A stretch of 64,000 nucleotides of DNA. Source: Serratia sp. H1w (GTDB taxonomy: Bacteria > Pseudomonadota > Gammaproteobacteria > Enterobacterales > Enterobacteriaceae). The stretch spans positions 83,186 through 147,185 of the forward strand of contig NZ_AYMQ01000065.1 of the NCBI RefSeq assembly GCF_000633355.1, in the 5' to 3' direction. Positions 9,866-18,649 of this stretch are shown in pieces. Numbering within the stretch: the stretch's first letter is position 1; every line of letters starts with the position of its first letter. Made by a program: the position numbers and the translations under genes. The notes below the pieces were generated by a model. It was not told the DNA's origin, searched no databases, and saw nothing but the letters and a program-made list of their open reading frames with translations.

Positions 9866-9923
9866 TTTTCCTTGCCATAGACACCATCCCTGTCTTCCCC
9901 CTCATGATGAGGGGGTTTTTTTT
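9866..9923 (+). ncRNA. cpxQ: CpxQ small RNA from the cpxP 3' UTR
   Basis: The stretch beginning TTTTCCTTGCCATAGACACC and ending in the cpxP terminator U-tract matches, from memory, the Salmonella/E. coli CpxQ sRNA almost base for base, apart from the terminator loop. CpxQ is a 58-nt Hfq-bound RNA released from cpxP mRNA by RNase E that represses envelope-protein mRNAs. The length here from the conserved 5' end to the end of the T-run is also 58. The exact processing site is inferred. Confidence 0.85.
9897..9923 (+). terminator. Rho-independent terminator of cpxP/CpxQ
   Basis: CCCCCTCATGATGAGGGGG forms a GC-rich stem followed by eight T, and forms the 3' end of both cpxP mRNA and CpxQ. Confidence 0.93.
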
Positions 9924-10007
9924 GATCCCTATAAAAATAATTCAATTAAAAAACAAAAAGTTAATTTTGGTACAAAAGATTTCTGTATTTTCAAAGCAAC
10001 GCGATCT

Positions 10008-10163
10008 CCCCTCACCCCAACCCTCCCCCACGGTACGATCTGGATACCCCATGAACACTTGCCTGGGGAGAGGGAGTCAGTCCAGAGCCGCAGTCAGGCG
10101 CAGGAGGTAATTTGTAGCACGGCCTGTCCCCTCTTTCTGTTGGGAGATGGCTAGGGTGAGGGG
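10008..10163. repeat. Dispersed inverted-end repeat, copy A
   Basis: A non-coding element of about 156 bp. Its left end (CCCCTCACCCCAACCC) is roughly the inverse complement of its right end (GGCTAGGGTGAGGGG). The middle (GTCAGTCCAGAGCCGC, AGGAGGTAATTTGT) is shared with copy C at 53305-53461. The rest of the 9924-10286 gap is AT-rich with no gene seen; a T-run and CGTTATACTGAAG just before fieF may be its promoter. Confidence 0.8.
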
Positions 10164-10286
10164 CGTCACTGTACGTAATGTGGTGGTTCTTTTGTTTATC
10201 TGACAAGCCTCTCGCAATGATGGCGGGACTTTTTTTACCTGACATTCCGTTATACTGAAGCCCTTAAACGTTGGTTGGGGTTTTTT

Positions 10287-11189
10287 ATGGAACAGCAATA
10301 CGCGCGGTTGGTTCAGTCCGCCGCTTTCGCCGCCACCGGGATGGCCTCCGTTCTGCTGATAATCAAGATCGTTGCCTGGTATCTCACCGGTTCAGTCAGC
10401 CTGTTGGCGTCGCTGGTGGACTCGTTGGTGGATATTGCCGCGTCGCTGACCAACCTGCTGGTGGTGCGTTACTCGTTACAGCCAGCCGATGAAGAACACA
10501 CCTTTGGTCATGGCAAGGCCGAGTCGCTGGCGGCGCTGGCGCAAAGCATGTTTATTTCCGGTTCTGCTCTATTCCTATTCCTGACCGGCTTCCAGCATCT
10601 CTATTCCCCGCAACCCCTCAATGCTCCCGGCACCGGTATGATCGTGACGGTCATCGCCTTGATTAGCACGATGGTTCTGGTGACCTATCAGCGCTGGGTG
10701 GTAAGGAAAACGCGTAGTCAGGCGGTACGGGCCGATATGCTGCATTATCAGTCAGATGTGATGATGAATGGTGCTATTCTGGTGGCACTTGGGCTAAGCT
10801 GGTACGGCTTTCACCGTGCGGATGCGCTGTTTGCCCTGGGTATTGGGGTTTATATTCTCTATAGCGCGCTGCGTATGGGCTACGAGGCGGTACAATCCCT
10901 GTTGGATCGCGCCTTGCCGGATGAAGAGCGTCAGATAATTATTGATGTGGTATCGTCTTGGCCAGGGGTGAAAGGTGCTCACGATCTGCGTACGCGGCAG
11001 TCCGGGCCAACACGTTTTATCCAGTTGCATCTGGAGATGGAAGACTCTCTGCCGTTGATGCAGGCGCATATTCTGGCAGAACAGGTGGAGCAGGCACTGT
11101 TGCATCGTTTCCCAGGGGCGGACGTGATTATTCACCAGGATCCTTGTTCAGTTGTTCCGCAAGGCCGACAAGGCCATTGGGAACTATAA
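10287..11189 (+). CDS. fieF: Cation diffusion facilitator FieF (YiiP), Fe2+/Zn2+ efflux
   Basis: Inner-membrane proton/metal antiporter of the CDF family exporting ferrous iron and zinc. ATG 10287 gives 300 residues, the E. coli length. There are six membrane segments, with transport-site aspartates in [11 protein letters not shown] (TM2) and [10 protein letters not shown] (TM5) and the [10 protein letters not shown] loop. The cytoplasmic metallochaperone-like domain includes [10 protein letters not shown] and [10 protein letters not shown]. It lies between cpxP and pfkA, as in E. coli. The few codons upstream of ATG 10287 begin with TTG and are not supported. Confidence 0.96.
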   Translation: MEQQYARLVQSAAFAATGMASVLLIIKIVAWYLTGSVSLLASLVDSLVDIAASLTNLLVVRYSLQPADEEHTFGHGKAESLAALAQSMFISGSALFLFLTGFQHLYSPQPLNAPGTGMIVTVIALISTMVLVTYQRWVVRKTRSQAVRADMLHYQSDVMMNGAILVALGLSWYGFHRADALFALGIGVYILYSALRMGYEAVQSLLDRALPDEERQIIIDVVSSWPGVKGAHDLRTRQSGPTRFIQLHLEMEDSLPLMQAHILAEQVEQALLHRFPGADVIIHQDPCSVVPQGRQGHWEL

Positions 11190-11420
11190 TCAACTGGCAT
11201 GGGTCAATGTTGGGTGGATTGAAACGCTTGAGTTAGCTCACGGTGCCATATGAGGTTTTTTCCTTGATGTTGCGTGACCTGAATCAATTCAGCTGGGTGT
11301 TTTTGTTATAATATCCAGCAATAAAAGCCGTAAAGCTGGTTTTCCGCCGTGGGAGAGATACCCGGTGAGTCGGCAAATACAGAATTCTTAAGAAATTGCA
11401 TCTACAGTTCAGAGGTAGTC

Positions 11421-12383
11421 ATGATCAAGAAAATCGGTGTACTGACGAGTGGCGGTGACGCCCCAGGTATGAACGCTGCCATTCGTGGCGTTGTGCGTGC
11501 TGCACTCACAGAAGGTCTGGAAGTATTTGGTATTTACGATGGCTACCTTGGTTTGTACGAAGATCGCATGGAGCAATTGGACCGCTACAGCGTGTCTGAC
11601 ATGATCAACCGCGGCGGCACCTTCCTGGGTTCTGCGCGTTTTCCAGAGTTCAGGGATGACAGCGTGCGCGCCAAGGCGATTGAAAACCTGAAAAACCGCG
11701 GCATTGATGCGTTAGTGGTTATCGGCGGTGACGGTTCCTATATGGGGGCGAAGCGCCTGACCGAAGAAGGCTTCCCTTGCATCGGCCTGCCTGGCACCAT
11801 CGATAACGACGTTGCGGGCACCGACTACACCATCGGTTACTTCACCGCGTTGGAAACCGTGGTTGAAGCGATTGACCGCCTGCGTGATACCTCTTCATCA
11901 CACCAGCGTATCTCTATCGTGGAAGTGATGGGGCGTTATTGTGGTGACCTGACCCTGGCCGCAGCCATTGCCGGTGGTTGTGAATTTATCGTGCTGCCGG
12001 AAATCGAATTCAGCCGTGACGATCTGGTTGAAGAAATTAAAGCCGGGATTGCCAAAGGTAAAAAGCATGCCATCGTCGCGATCACCGAGCATATCTGTGA
12101 TATCGACGAGCTGGCGCGCCATATCGAGCAGGAAACCAAGCGTGAGACCCGTGCTACCGTATTGGGTCACATTCAGCGTGGTGGTTCACCGGTCGCTTAT
12201 GACCGTATTCTGGCTTCCCGCATGGGCGCTTACTCTATCGACCTGCTGCTGCAAGGTTACGGTGGCCGCTGCGTAGGGATCCAGAACGAGAAGATGGTGC
12301 ACCACGACATCGTTGACGCGATCGAAAACATGAAGCGTCCGTTCAAGGGTGACTGGTTGGAAACGGCGAAAAAGCTGTACTAA
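11421..12383 (+). CDS. pfkA: ATP-dependent 6-phosphofructokinase I
   Basis: Glycolytic enzyme converting fructose 6-phosphate and ATP to fructose 1,6-bisphosphate. It has 320 residues from ATG 11421, equal to E. coli PfkA. The ATP site ([15 protein letters not shown]), the catalytic [16 protein letters not shown] loop with the base Asp, the MGRYCGDL substrate loop and the LGHIQRGG motif are all present. A strong terminator follows. Further codons upstream of ATG 11421 are read in frame but lack similarity. Confidence 0.98.
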   Translation: MIKKIGVLTSGGDAPGMNAAIRGVVRAALTEGLEVFGIYDGYLGLYEDRMEQLDRYSVSDMINRGGTFLGSARFPEFRDDSVRAKAIENLKNRGIDALVVIGGDGSYMGAKRLTEEGFPCIGLPGTIDNDVAGTDYTIGYFTALETVVEAIDRLRDTSSSHQRISIVEVMGRYCGDLTLAAAIAGGCEFIVLPEIEFSRDDLVEEIKAGIAKGKKHAIVAITEHICDIDELARHIEQETKRETRATVLGHIQRGGSPVAYDRILASRMGAYSIDLLLQGYGGRCVGIQNEKMVHHDIVDAIENMKRPFKGDWLETAKKLY

Positions 12384-12428
12384 TTCGCTCTTGCTGCCAA
12401 ACGGGCGGCCCCTGCGGCCATCAATCGA

Positions 12429-12456
12429 AGCCTCCTCTATTGGGGGCTTTTTTTTA
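12429..12456 (+). terminator. Rho-independent terminator of pfkA
   Basis: AGCCTCC-TCTATT-GGGGGCT stem-loop followed by eight T, about 45 bp past the pfkA stop. Confidence 0.88.
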
Positions 12457-12586
12457 TCTGTCCTCGCTATATTCCAGAATGGTCTAGTACAACATTTTTT
12501 ATTCTTTAATTGTGAGGAAAGTTTCTGGCAGGCTTTGATGCTAAATCAACCGCTTGAGGTTGTATCATTTCCTGGGGGAACGAGTA

Positions 12587-13576
12587 ATGCAAAAATGGGG
12601 TGTGGGTCTGACTTTACTGCTGTTGGCATCGGCTGCCATGGCGAAAGATATTCAACTGCTGAACGTCTCATACGATCCAACGCGTGAGTTCTACCAGGAA
12701 TACAACACGGCGTTTGGTAAGTATTGGCAACAGCAGACCGGCGATCAGGTTACCGTGCGCCAGTCCCACGGCGGCTCCGGCAAGCAGGCGACCTCGGTGA
12801 TTAACGGCATCGAAGCGGATGTGGTGACGCTGGCGCTGGCCTACGACGTCGATGCCATTGCCGAACGTGGCCGCATTGATAAAGCCTGGATCAAACGCCT
12901 GCCCGACAACTCGGCACCTTATACCTCAACCATCGTTTTCCTGGTGCGTAAGGGCAACCCAAAACAGATCCACGATTGGGCCGACCTGGTGAAACCTGGC
13001 GTGTCGATTATTACCCCGAACCCGAAAACCTCTGGCGGAGCCCGTTGGAACTACCTGGCTGCCTGGGGCTACGCTTTGCACCAGAACGGTGGCGATAAAG
13101 CCAAGGCTCAGGAGTTCGTCAAACAGCTATATCGTAACGTGGAAGTGCTGGATTCCGGCGCTCGCGGCGCAACCAATACCTTCGTTGAGCGTGGGATTGG
13201 TGACGTGTTGATCGCCTGGGAAAATGAAGCCTTGTTGGCAGAAAAAGAGCTGGGCAAAGACAAGTTCGAAATTATCACCCCGAGCGAATCTATTTTGGCG
13301 GAGCCGACGGTGTCGGTGGTCGACAAGGTGGTTGATAAGCGTGGCACCCGTGATGTGGCGACGGCTTACCTGAAATATCTGTATTCACCGGAAGGCCAGA
13401 CCATTGCGGCACACAACTACTATCGCCCACGTGATGCGGCCGTCGCGGCCAAATTCGCCGAACAGTTCCCCAAGCTGAAGTTGTTCACCGTGGATGACAC
13501 CTTTGGTGGCTGGACCGAAGCGCAGAAGGTGCACTTTGCCACCGGCGGGATCTTTGACGAGATCAGCAAACGCTGA
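12587..13576 (+). CDS. sbp: Periplasmic sulfate-binding protein Sbp
   Basis: Periplasmic receptor that delivers sulfate to the CysTWA ABC importer. It has 329 residues from ATG 12587 after a GGGGGAACGAG ribosome site. The signal peptide is about 19 residues (ending AAMA-KD). Family motifs [25 protein letters not shown] and [16 protein letters not shown] line the sulfate site. In E. coli sbp is a CysB/cysteine-starvation gene; no CysB site was assigned here. E. coli has cdh between sbp and tpiA, and that gene is absent here. Confidence 0.97.
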   Translation: MQKWGVGLTLLLLASAAMAKDIQLLNVSYDPTREFYQEYNTAFGKYWQQQTGDQVTVRQSHGGSGKQATSVINGIEADVVTLALAYDVDAIAERGRIDKAWIKRLPDNSAPYTSTIVFLVRKGNPKQIHDWADLVKPGVSIITPNPKTSGGARWNYLAAWGYALHQNGGDKAKAQEFVKQLYRNVEVLDSGARGATNTFVERGIGDVLIAWENEALLAEKELGKDKFEIITPSESILAEPTVSVVDKVVDKRGTRDVATAYLKYLYSPEGQTIAAHNYYRPRDAAVAAKFAEQFPKLKLFTVDDTFGGWTEAQKVHFATGGIFDEISKR

Positions 13577-13594
13577 TCGCCAGATTGTGGCCAT

Positions 13595-13620
13595 AAAAAA
13601 CCCCGGCATGCCGGGGTTTT
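13595..13620. terminator. Bidirectional terminator between sbp and tpiA
   Basis: AAAAAACCCCGGCATGCCGGGGTTTT is a symmetric stem with A and T runs on both sides, placed between convergent sbp and tpiA. Confidence 0.9.
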
Positions 13621-13641
13621 GTCATTTCAGGCCGGATTAAA

Positions 13642-14409
13642 TCAGGCTTTTTTCGCCAGGGCAGCGGCTTTGACGATCACGGCGAAAGCGTCAGCTTTCA
13701 GTGATGCGCCGCCAACCAGCGCGCCGTCGATGTCTGGCTGAGCAAACAGCTCTGCGGCGTTCTTATCGTTAACGGAACCGCCGTACTGGATGATCACTTC
13801 GGCAGCGACCGCAGCGTCTTGCTTGGCGATATGGTCACGGATAAATTTGTGTACTGCCTGAGCTTGCGCTGGGGTAGCAGATTTACCGGTACCGATAGCC
13901 CACACTGGCTCATAAGCGATGACGGTGCCTTTGAACGCTTCAGCGCCCTGAGTTTTCAGCACGGCGTCGATCTGACGAGCACAAACTTCTTCGGTTTTAC
14001 CCGCTTCGTTTTCTGCTTCGGTTTCACCGATGCACAGCACAGGGATCAGGCCAGCGGCTTTCAGCACGGCAAATTTCTCTGCGATGGCTGCGTCGGTTTC
14101 TTTGTGATAGGTGCGGCGCTCTGAGTGGCCGATGATGATGTATTCAGCACCGACGTCTTTGAGCATGGTGGCAGAAACTTCACCGGTGAAAGCGCCGGAC
14201 AGGTTGATGTCGACGTTCTGTGCGCCCAGTGCGATGCGGCTGCCAGCCAGCTCGTGCTTGGCCAGATCCAGATACATGACCGGAGGTGCGATGGCAACGC
14301 CGCAACCGTCAACGCTGCTCAGTTCTTTACGCAGGGCGGCGATCAGTTCGTTAACCATGTGAACGCTGCCGTTAAGCTTCCAGTTACCCATTACTAATGG
14401 ATGACGCAT
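13642..14409 (-). CDS. tpiA: Triose-phosphate isomerase
   Basis: Glycolytic TIM-barrel enzyme interconverting dihydroxyacetone phosphate and glyceraldehyde 3-phosphate. It has 255 residues from ATG 14407-14409, as in E. coli. The catalytic Lys lies in GNWKLNG, the electrophilic His in IIGHSERR, the general-base Glu in [11 protein letters not shown], and the phosphate loop in QYGGSVND and GALVGGAS. It is the single leftward gene between the sbp terminator and yiiQ. Confidence 0.98.
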   Translation of the reverse strand: MRHPLVMGNWKLNGSVHMVNELIAALRKELSSVDGCGVAIAPPVMYLDLAKHELAGSRIALGAQNVDINLSGAFTGEVSATMLKDVGAEYIIIGHSERRTYHKETDAAIAEKFAVLKAAGLIPVLCIGETEAENEAGKTEEVCARQIDAVLKTQGAEAFKGTVIAYEPVWAIGTGKSATPAQAQAVHKFIRDHIAKQDAAVAAEVIIQYGGSVNDKNAAELFAQPDIDGALVGGASLKADAFAVIVKAAALAKKA

Positions 14410-14536
14410 GTGTTTTCCTCCAAAAAGGGGACGCGAGAGTCTAAATGACAACTGCCGGACAGGCAGTTTACCTGCCCAACAGTATAGAGATGAATCAATG
14501 CAAAGGCTTTGCTTTTTGTCATTAATTGCGGGGGTA

Positions 14537-15124
14537 TCAGGGTTCAGATAGCGTCAGCTTAATCGGTTCAACGGCGAAAGTTACCCCTTTATCGCCGTTA
14601 TCTGCCACCACATAGCGTATTGCCCCGACCTGTTGCTGGTAAAAGTAGGAGCCTTTACCTTTTTCCAGCAGGTTGTTCACCTTGATGATGCTTTCCTCTA
14701 CGGTGAGGGTCGGTTCAAACTGGCGGCTCAAGGCGGCCATGTAGTTCACCGCGATGGCTCTGGCCGCTTTCTCTTCGCTATCTTGCAATAGCAAATGGGT
14801 GATCTGCATGGTTTTAATTTTACCGGTGCCTTTTTCCAGCGCGGTAGAGGCGTACAGATTTTCATTAATCTTGCTGGCCGCGCGGGTCAGTAAAGGCGAG
14901 TCATCCTCTCTTGATGGGACGACGCGAAATTCACCAATCGGCAACGTTGGGTTGTCGCGGTTGTACTTTTCGCGAAATTGCACCACCGTCAGGTCGAAGG
15001 TGGGCGCGCCAGCCAGCAGATAGGGGGCGTTCGCCGGGGCTTCGGTTGGTGCATCCGGTGGATCGGCCCAGGCACTGCCGATGGCGGAGTACAGACAGGC
15101 AATAACGATGATTTTCTTCAGCAT
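14537..15124 (-). CDS. yiiQ: YiiQ-like exported protein (DUF1454)
   Basis: A 195-residue protein of unknown function, matching E. coli YiiQ in position (between tpiA and yiiR) and size. It has a signal peptide of about 20 residues ([21 protein letters not shown]), so it is probably periplasmic. The mature part is a single soluble domain with the conserved stretches [28 protein letters not shown] and [21 protein letters not shown] 15122-15124 is preferred over an earlier in-frame Met because it directly precedes the signal peptide. Confidence 0.82.
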   Translation of the reverse strand: MLKKIIVIACLYSAIGSAWADPPDAPTEAPANAPYLLAGAPTFDLTVVQFREKYNRDNPTLPIGEFRVVPSREDDSPLLTRAASKINENLYASTALEKGTGKIKTMQITHLLLQDSEEKAARAIAVNYMAALSRQFEPTLTVEESIIKVNNLLEKGKGSYFYQQQVGAIRYVVADNGDKGVTFAVEPIKLTLSEP

Positions 15125-15319
15125 GGTATACGGCATCGGTAACAAAGATGACTCCGATTAAAACGATAACCCGGGTGAAATGTCAAAAATTCCGCGTGAT
15201 TGTCGTTTGCTGACGTAAGGCGGTGCGATGGTCTGCGCTTTACCGGGGTTAGCTCAACCCGGCATGGCCTATGTTACACTGCGGCGCAGAATATGGGCAG
15301 GCCAAGAGTGCATGAATCG

Positions 15320-15739
15320 ATGACCTTACAGCAATGGTGTTTTTCCTTTAATGGCCGTATCGGGCGGCGTGACTTCTGGATCTGGATGGCAGTCTGGGTG
15401 GTGTTGATGGCGGTGGCTTTCACGCTGGCCAACTACGATGTGGTGGCGATCCAGACCATCGCCTTTTGTATTGTGGCGCTGCTGTGGCCAACGTCGGCGG
15501 TGCTGGTCAAGCGTCTGCACGATCGAAATAAAAAGGGCTGGTGGGCCTTGCTACTGATCCTGGCGTGGATATTGGCGGCCGGTAACTGGCAGATGCTGGC
15601 ACCGGTCTGGCAGTGGGGCGTAGGGCGTTTTATTCCGACGCTGATTGTGGTGATGATGGCGATCGATCTGGGGGCTTTTCTTGGCACCCCTGGGGATAAC
15701 CGATTCGGGCCAGAGGCCGAACCGGTAAAATTCCGCTGA
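15320..15739 (+). CDS. yiiR: YiiR-like DUF805 membrane protein
   Basis: A small inner-membrane protein of about 139 residues with the DUF805 signature: the N-terminal FNGRIGRRDFWIW motif, VLVKRLHDRNKKGWWALL in the middle, and the C-terminal GDNRFGP tail. About four hydrophobic segments. Function unknown. ATG 15320 gives an N-terminus that starts just before the conserved motif; longer frames from upstream Met codons lack family similarity. It is divergent from yiiQ and convergent with fpr, whose stop lies 1 bp beyond. Confidence 0.82.
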   Translation: MTLQQWCFSFNGRIGRRDFWIWMAVWVVLMAVAFTLANYDVVAIQTIAFCIVALLWPTSAVLVKRLHDRNKKGWWALLLILAWILAAGNWQMLAPVWQWGVGRFIPTLIVVMMAIDLGAFLGTPGDNRFGPEAEPVKFR

Positions 15740-15740
15740 A

Positions 15741-16484
15741 CTACCAGTAATGCTCGCTGGTGATATGGCCAGGCTTGCGGCGCAGGTGTTTGCGCATCTG
15801 GTACTTCTTCAGCGTTTGCTGGGTATCTCGCACCATCTGCGGGTTGCCGCACAGCATCACATGGCTGGTTTCGGCATCCAGGGTTAAACCTACCGCTGCT
15901 TCCAGCCGTCCGTCCGCCAGCAGAGCGGGAACGCGCCCGGTCAATGAGCCAGCCACCTCTTCACGGCTGACCACGGTCTGAATACGCAATTTGCCATTAA
16001 AACGTTGCTGCAACTGCTGCATCAATGGCAGGTAGCTGAGATCGCGGGCAAAGCGTGCGGCGTGCACCAGCACCAGATTGTTGAAGCGCTCCAGATCCTT
16101 GCCTTCTTGCAAAATCGACAGATAAGGGCCGATGGCGGTACCGGTGGCCAGCATCCATAAGGTATCGCAATCTGGCACCTCTTCGAGCACAAGGAATCCA
16201 GCGGCTTCTTTGGTGACCAATACTTCCGCACCGGGCTGCAATTGATGGAGCCTTGGGCTAAGTTTCCCTTCCGGTACCGTGACCAGATAAAACTCCAGGT
16301 TGGGATCGCTGGGGGCGTTAACGTAAGAATAAGCGCGCTGAACGCGTTCGCCGTCAATTTCCAGCGACAGCTTGGCAAACTGCCCGGCGGTGAAGCTGTC
16401 GATCGGGGCATCGACTGTGATGCTGAACAAGCCATCGGTCCAGTGTTGCACCCGTGTCACTTTACCATTAACCCATTCAGCCAT
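15741..16484 (-). CDS. fpr: Ferredoxin/flavodoxin-NADP+ reductase
   Basis: FAD enzyme that moves electrons between NADPH and flavodoxin or ferredoxin, supporting biotin and methionine synthesis, Fe-S maintenance and oxidative stress recovery. It has 247 residues (E. coli 248). The FAD motif RAYSYVNAPS, the MLATGTAIGPYLSIL pyrophosphate loop, the MLCGNPQMV NADP motif and the C-terminal EHYW with terminal Trp are all present. It starts 4 bp after the stop of the SufR-like regulator on the same strand, so the two are almost certainly one operon, an arrangement not present in E. coli, where SoxS controls fpr. Confidence 0.96.
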   Translation of the reverse strand: MAEWVNGKVTRVQHWTDGLFSITVDAPIDSFTAGQFAKLSLEIDGERVQRAYSYVNAPSDPNLEFYLVTVPEGKLSPRLHQLQPGAEVLVTKEAAGFLVLEEVPDCDTLWMLATGTAIGPYLSILQEGKDLERFNNLVLVHAARFARDLSYLPLMQQLQQRFNGKLRIQTVVSREEVAGSLTGRVPALLADGRLEAAVGLTLDAETSHVMLCGNPQMVRDTQQTLKKYQMRKHLRRKPGHITSEHYW

Positions 16485-16488
16485 ACTT

Positions 16489-17121
16489 TTAACGCTCCCG
16501 TGGTCGGATCAAATAAGCACAATGTCGTGAGCCGGAGATGGCATGCGCGGTGCGTTCTATCCGGTAGCCTTTACCAAACAGGCGATGGAACAGCTGCAGC
16601 TCGGAGTTGCACAGGTTGCTGCAAGTATGGGCTGCCACGCCGATCGGGCAGTGGTTTTCCACCAGTAACATACCCTGTGGGCTTTCCAACAACTCCGCCA
16701 TATAGCCATCACGCTGGCGCAGGCTAACCAGGCGGTTGAGTCTGCCGAGGTGATTGTCTTCCTCTGCCAGCTCATCGGCGTACCGGTGATAAAGTTTATC
16801 CTCCCGCGCGCGGATCAGCTTGTCGATGCCCTCGGCACCGAACAGCTCATGTGCCGACTCCAGCAAAATAGCCGAAAGCCGATCGTGTCCGTCGGCAAAC
16901 TGGGCATGGCCCTGCTGAGTCAACGACCAGTAACGCGTCGGGCGGCCGACTTTGGCGCGCGTTTCCTCGTAGCAAACCAGCTCACGTTGTTCAAGGGATT
17001 GCAGATGCTGGCGGATCCCCATCGGCGTGATATCCAGCCGCTCTGCCAGCATTTTGGCAGAATGAGGACCCAAGGTTTTTAACTGCAATAAAATCAGCTC
17101 TGGCGTTTTCATAAAACCCAA
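16489..17121 (-). CDS. SufR-like winged-helix regulator with a Cys-rich C-terminus
   Basis: A 210-residue DNA-binding protein. Residues about 5-75 form a winged helix (LLQLKTLGPHSAKMLAERLD, then MGIRQHLQSLEQRELV and GRPTRYWSLT), as in the DeoR/ArsR-like SufR group. The C-terminal half has four cysteines, Cys158, Cys167, Cys171 and Cys201; the 13-residue and 30-residue gaps among three of them resemble the spacing of the [4Fe-4S]-binding cysteines in SufR (13 and 28, recalled). This suggests an Fe-S or redox sensor. It lies 4 bp upstream of fpr. Start is MGFMKTPEL at 17121 or the inner Met at 17112. A perfect 7-bp inverted repeat lies just upstream and could be its own operator. Cluster binding is inferred. 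Confidence 0.75.
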   Translation of the reverse strand: MGFMKTPELILLQLKTLGPHSAKMLAERLDITPMGIRQHLQSLEQRELVCYEETRAKVGRPTRYWSLTQQGHAQFADGHDRLSAILLESAHELFGAEGIDKLIRAREDKLYHRYADELAEEDNHLGRLNRLVSLRQRDGYMAELLESPQGMLLVENHCPIGVAAHTCSNLCNSELQLFHRLFGKGYRIERTAHAISGSRHCAYLIRPRER

Positions 17122-17138
17122 ATCCCTGTGGCAGTATC

Positions 17139-17161
17139 TTATTTCAAGTTGATGGAAATAA
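17139..17161. promoter_or_regulatory. Inverted repeat upstream of the SufR-like regulator
   Basis: TTATTTC-AAGTTGATG-GAAATAA is a perfect 7-bp inverted repeat with a 9-base spacer, ending 18 bp upstream of the regulator's first possible start. Its position fits an autoregulatory operator. The rest of the 17122-17420 gap shows no other clear site. Confidence 0.4.
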
Positions 17162-17420
17162 TTATCGATTAAGTGTTAAAGCTAATCTGTTGCAAGTTTA
17201 TCATTTTTAACTCTTTCCCGTTATGCCTACCGATACGTACAGTTTGATTTACGACACTGGTAGCGATAGATGCCAGTGTGACGGCGATCTATATCTGCCT
17301 GAAACTCGCTAAAAAAATCAGATTTGTTAGCTTATGCGGCGCTGAGTAGGTGCTCTGTGGTTCCCACCGGATGATTGGGCGGGGTTGAGTGGCGCAAGAC
17401 TGAATAACGTAATGAAGATA

Positions 17421-18605
17421 ATGAGAAAAATTGAGAATTTTCACCTGCTGGTGATGCTGATCCTGCTGGTGGCTGTCGGTCAGATGGCGCAAACCATTTA
17501 TGTGCCTATTATCGCCGATATTGCCCACGACCTCTCGGTGCCTTCCGGCTCCGTGCAGCGCGTCATGGCGGCTTACCTGATGACCTACGGTTTTTCGCAG
17601 TTGATCTACGGGCCGCTCTCCGATCGTATTGGCCGCCGCCCGGTGATCCTGGCCGGTATGATGATTTTCCTGCTCGGTGCTTTGGGGGCTTTGCTGTCCA
17701 GCAGCTTACCGATGCTGGTAGCCGCCAGCGCCATTCAGGGGATGGGAACCGGTGTGGCAGGTGTGATGGCCAGAACCATGCCACGCGATCTGTACGCGGG
17801 GACTTCCCTGCGTTACGCCAATAGCCTGCTGAATATGGGTATTCTGGTCAGCCCGCTGTTGGCGCCGGTGATTGGTGGGGCGTTGGCAATGGTGTTTGGC
17901 TGGCGGGCCTGTTATGCCTTCCTGTTGGTGCTTTGCGCCGGCGTGGCATTTGCCATGTTCCGCTGGCTGCCTGAAACCCGGCCGCAGCAAACGGAAAAGC
18001 GCCGCATGTTTTCCAGCTTCCGCCAACTGCTGGCGGATGGCACCTTCAGTTGCTATCTGGTGATGCTGATCGGTGCCCTGGCTGGGATTGCCGTATTTGA
18101 AGCCAGCTGCGGCGTGCTGATGGGTGGGGTGCTGGGGCTGAGCGGTTTGACCGTCAGTATCCTGTTTATCTTGCCGATCCCGGCGGCGTTCTTTGGCGCC
18201 TGGTATGCCGGGCGTGACGGCAAATCTTTCCACAGCCTGATGTGGCACTCGGTGATCAGTTGCCTGTTGGCGGGGCTGATGATGTGGATCCCCGGCTGGT
18301 TCGGGGTGATGAACATCTGGACGTTGATCGTGCCTGCGGCGTTGTTCTTCTTCGGTGCCGGGATGCTATTCCCCCTGGCGACCACTGGCGCGATGGAGCC
18401 GTTCCCTTATCTGGCAGGGGCAGCCGGTGCTTTAGTTGGCGGTATGCAGAACATGGGGTCTGGTCTGGCGACCTGGCTGTCGGCGATGCTGCCGCAAACC
18501 GGGCAGTTCAGCCTTGGGTTGCTGATGTTTGCCATGGCGTTGCTGATCTTGCTGTGCTGGTGGCCGCTATCTACCCGTATGCAGCACCAAGGGCATACTG
18601 TCTAA
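17421..18605 (+). CDS. emrD: Multidrug efflux MFS transporter EmrD
   Basis: Inner-membrane proton-driven exporter of uncouplers, detergents and other hydrophobic compounds (DHA1 family, 12 membrane segments). ATG 17421 gives 394 residues, the E. coli EmrD length; in-frame Met codons at 17412 and further upstream are less likely. It shows the MFS motif A (YGPLSDRIGRRPVIL), the motif C region (LLNMGILVSPLLAPVIGG), and long near-identity with EmrD (PIPAAFFGAWYAGR, FFFGAGMLFPLATTGAMEPF). In E. coli emrD is far from fpr/glpX, so it has moved here or there. It converges on glpX across a palindromic hairpin. Confidence 0.94.
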   Translation: MRKIENFHLLVMLILLVAVGQMAQTIYVPIIADIAHDLSVPSGSVQRVMAAYLMTYGFSQLIYGPLSDRIGRRPVILAGMMIFLLGALGALLSSSLPMLVAASAIQGMGTGVAGVMARTMPRDLYAGTSLRYANSLLNMGILVSPLLAPVIGGALAMVFGWRACYAFLLVLCAGVAFAMFRWLPETRPQQTEKRRMFSSFRQLLADGTFSCYLVMLIGALAGIAVFEASCGVLMGGVLGLSGLTVSILFILPIPAAFFGAWYAGRDGKSFHSLMWHSVISCLLAGLMMWIPGWFGVMNIWTLIVPAALFFFGAGMLFPLATTGAMEPFPYLAGAAGALVGGMQNMGSGLATWLSAMLPQTGQFSLGLLMFAMALLILLCWWPLSTRMQHQGHTV

Positions 18606-18610
18606 TCGAG

Positions 18611-18638
18611 AAGGGGGCGCAGCATGCTACGTCCCCTT
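18611..18638. repeat. GCATGC-centred palindrome, probable emrD/glpX terminator
   Basis: An AAGGGGGCG...CGTCCCCTT stem surrounds GCATGC between convergent emrD and glpX. It is a copy of the short palindrome also found at 43003, 51406 and 59546. It has no long T-run, so termination activity is uncertain. Confidence 0.65.
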
Positions 18639-18649
18639 AACCACAGTTT

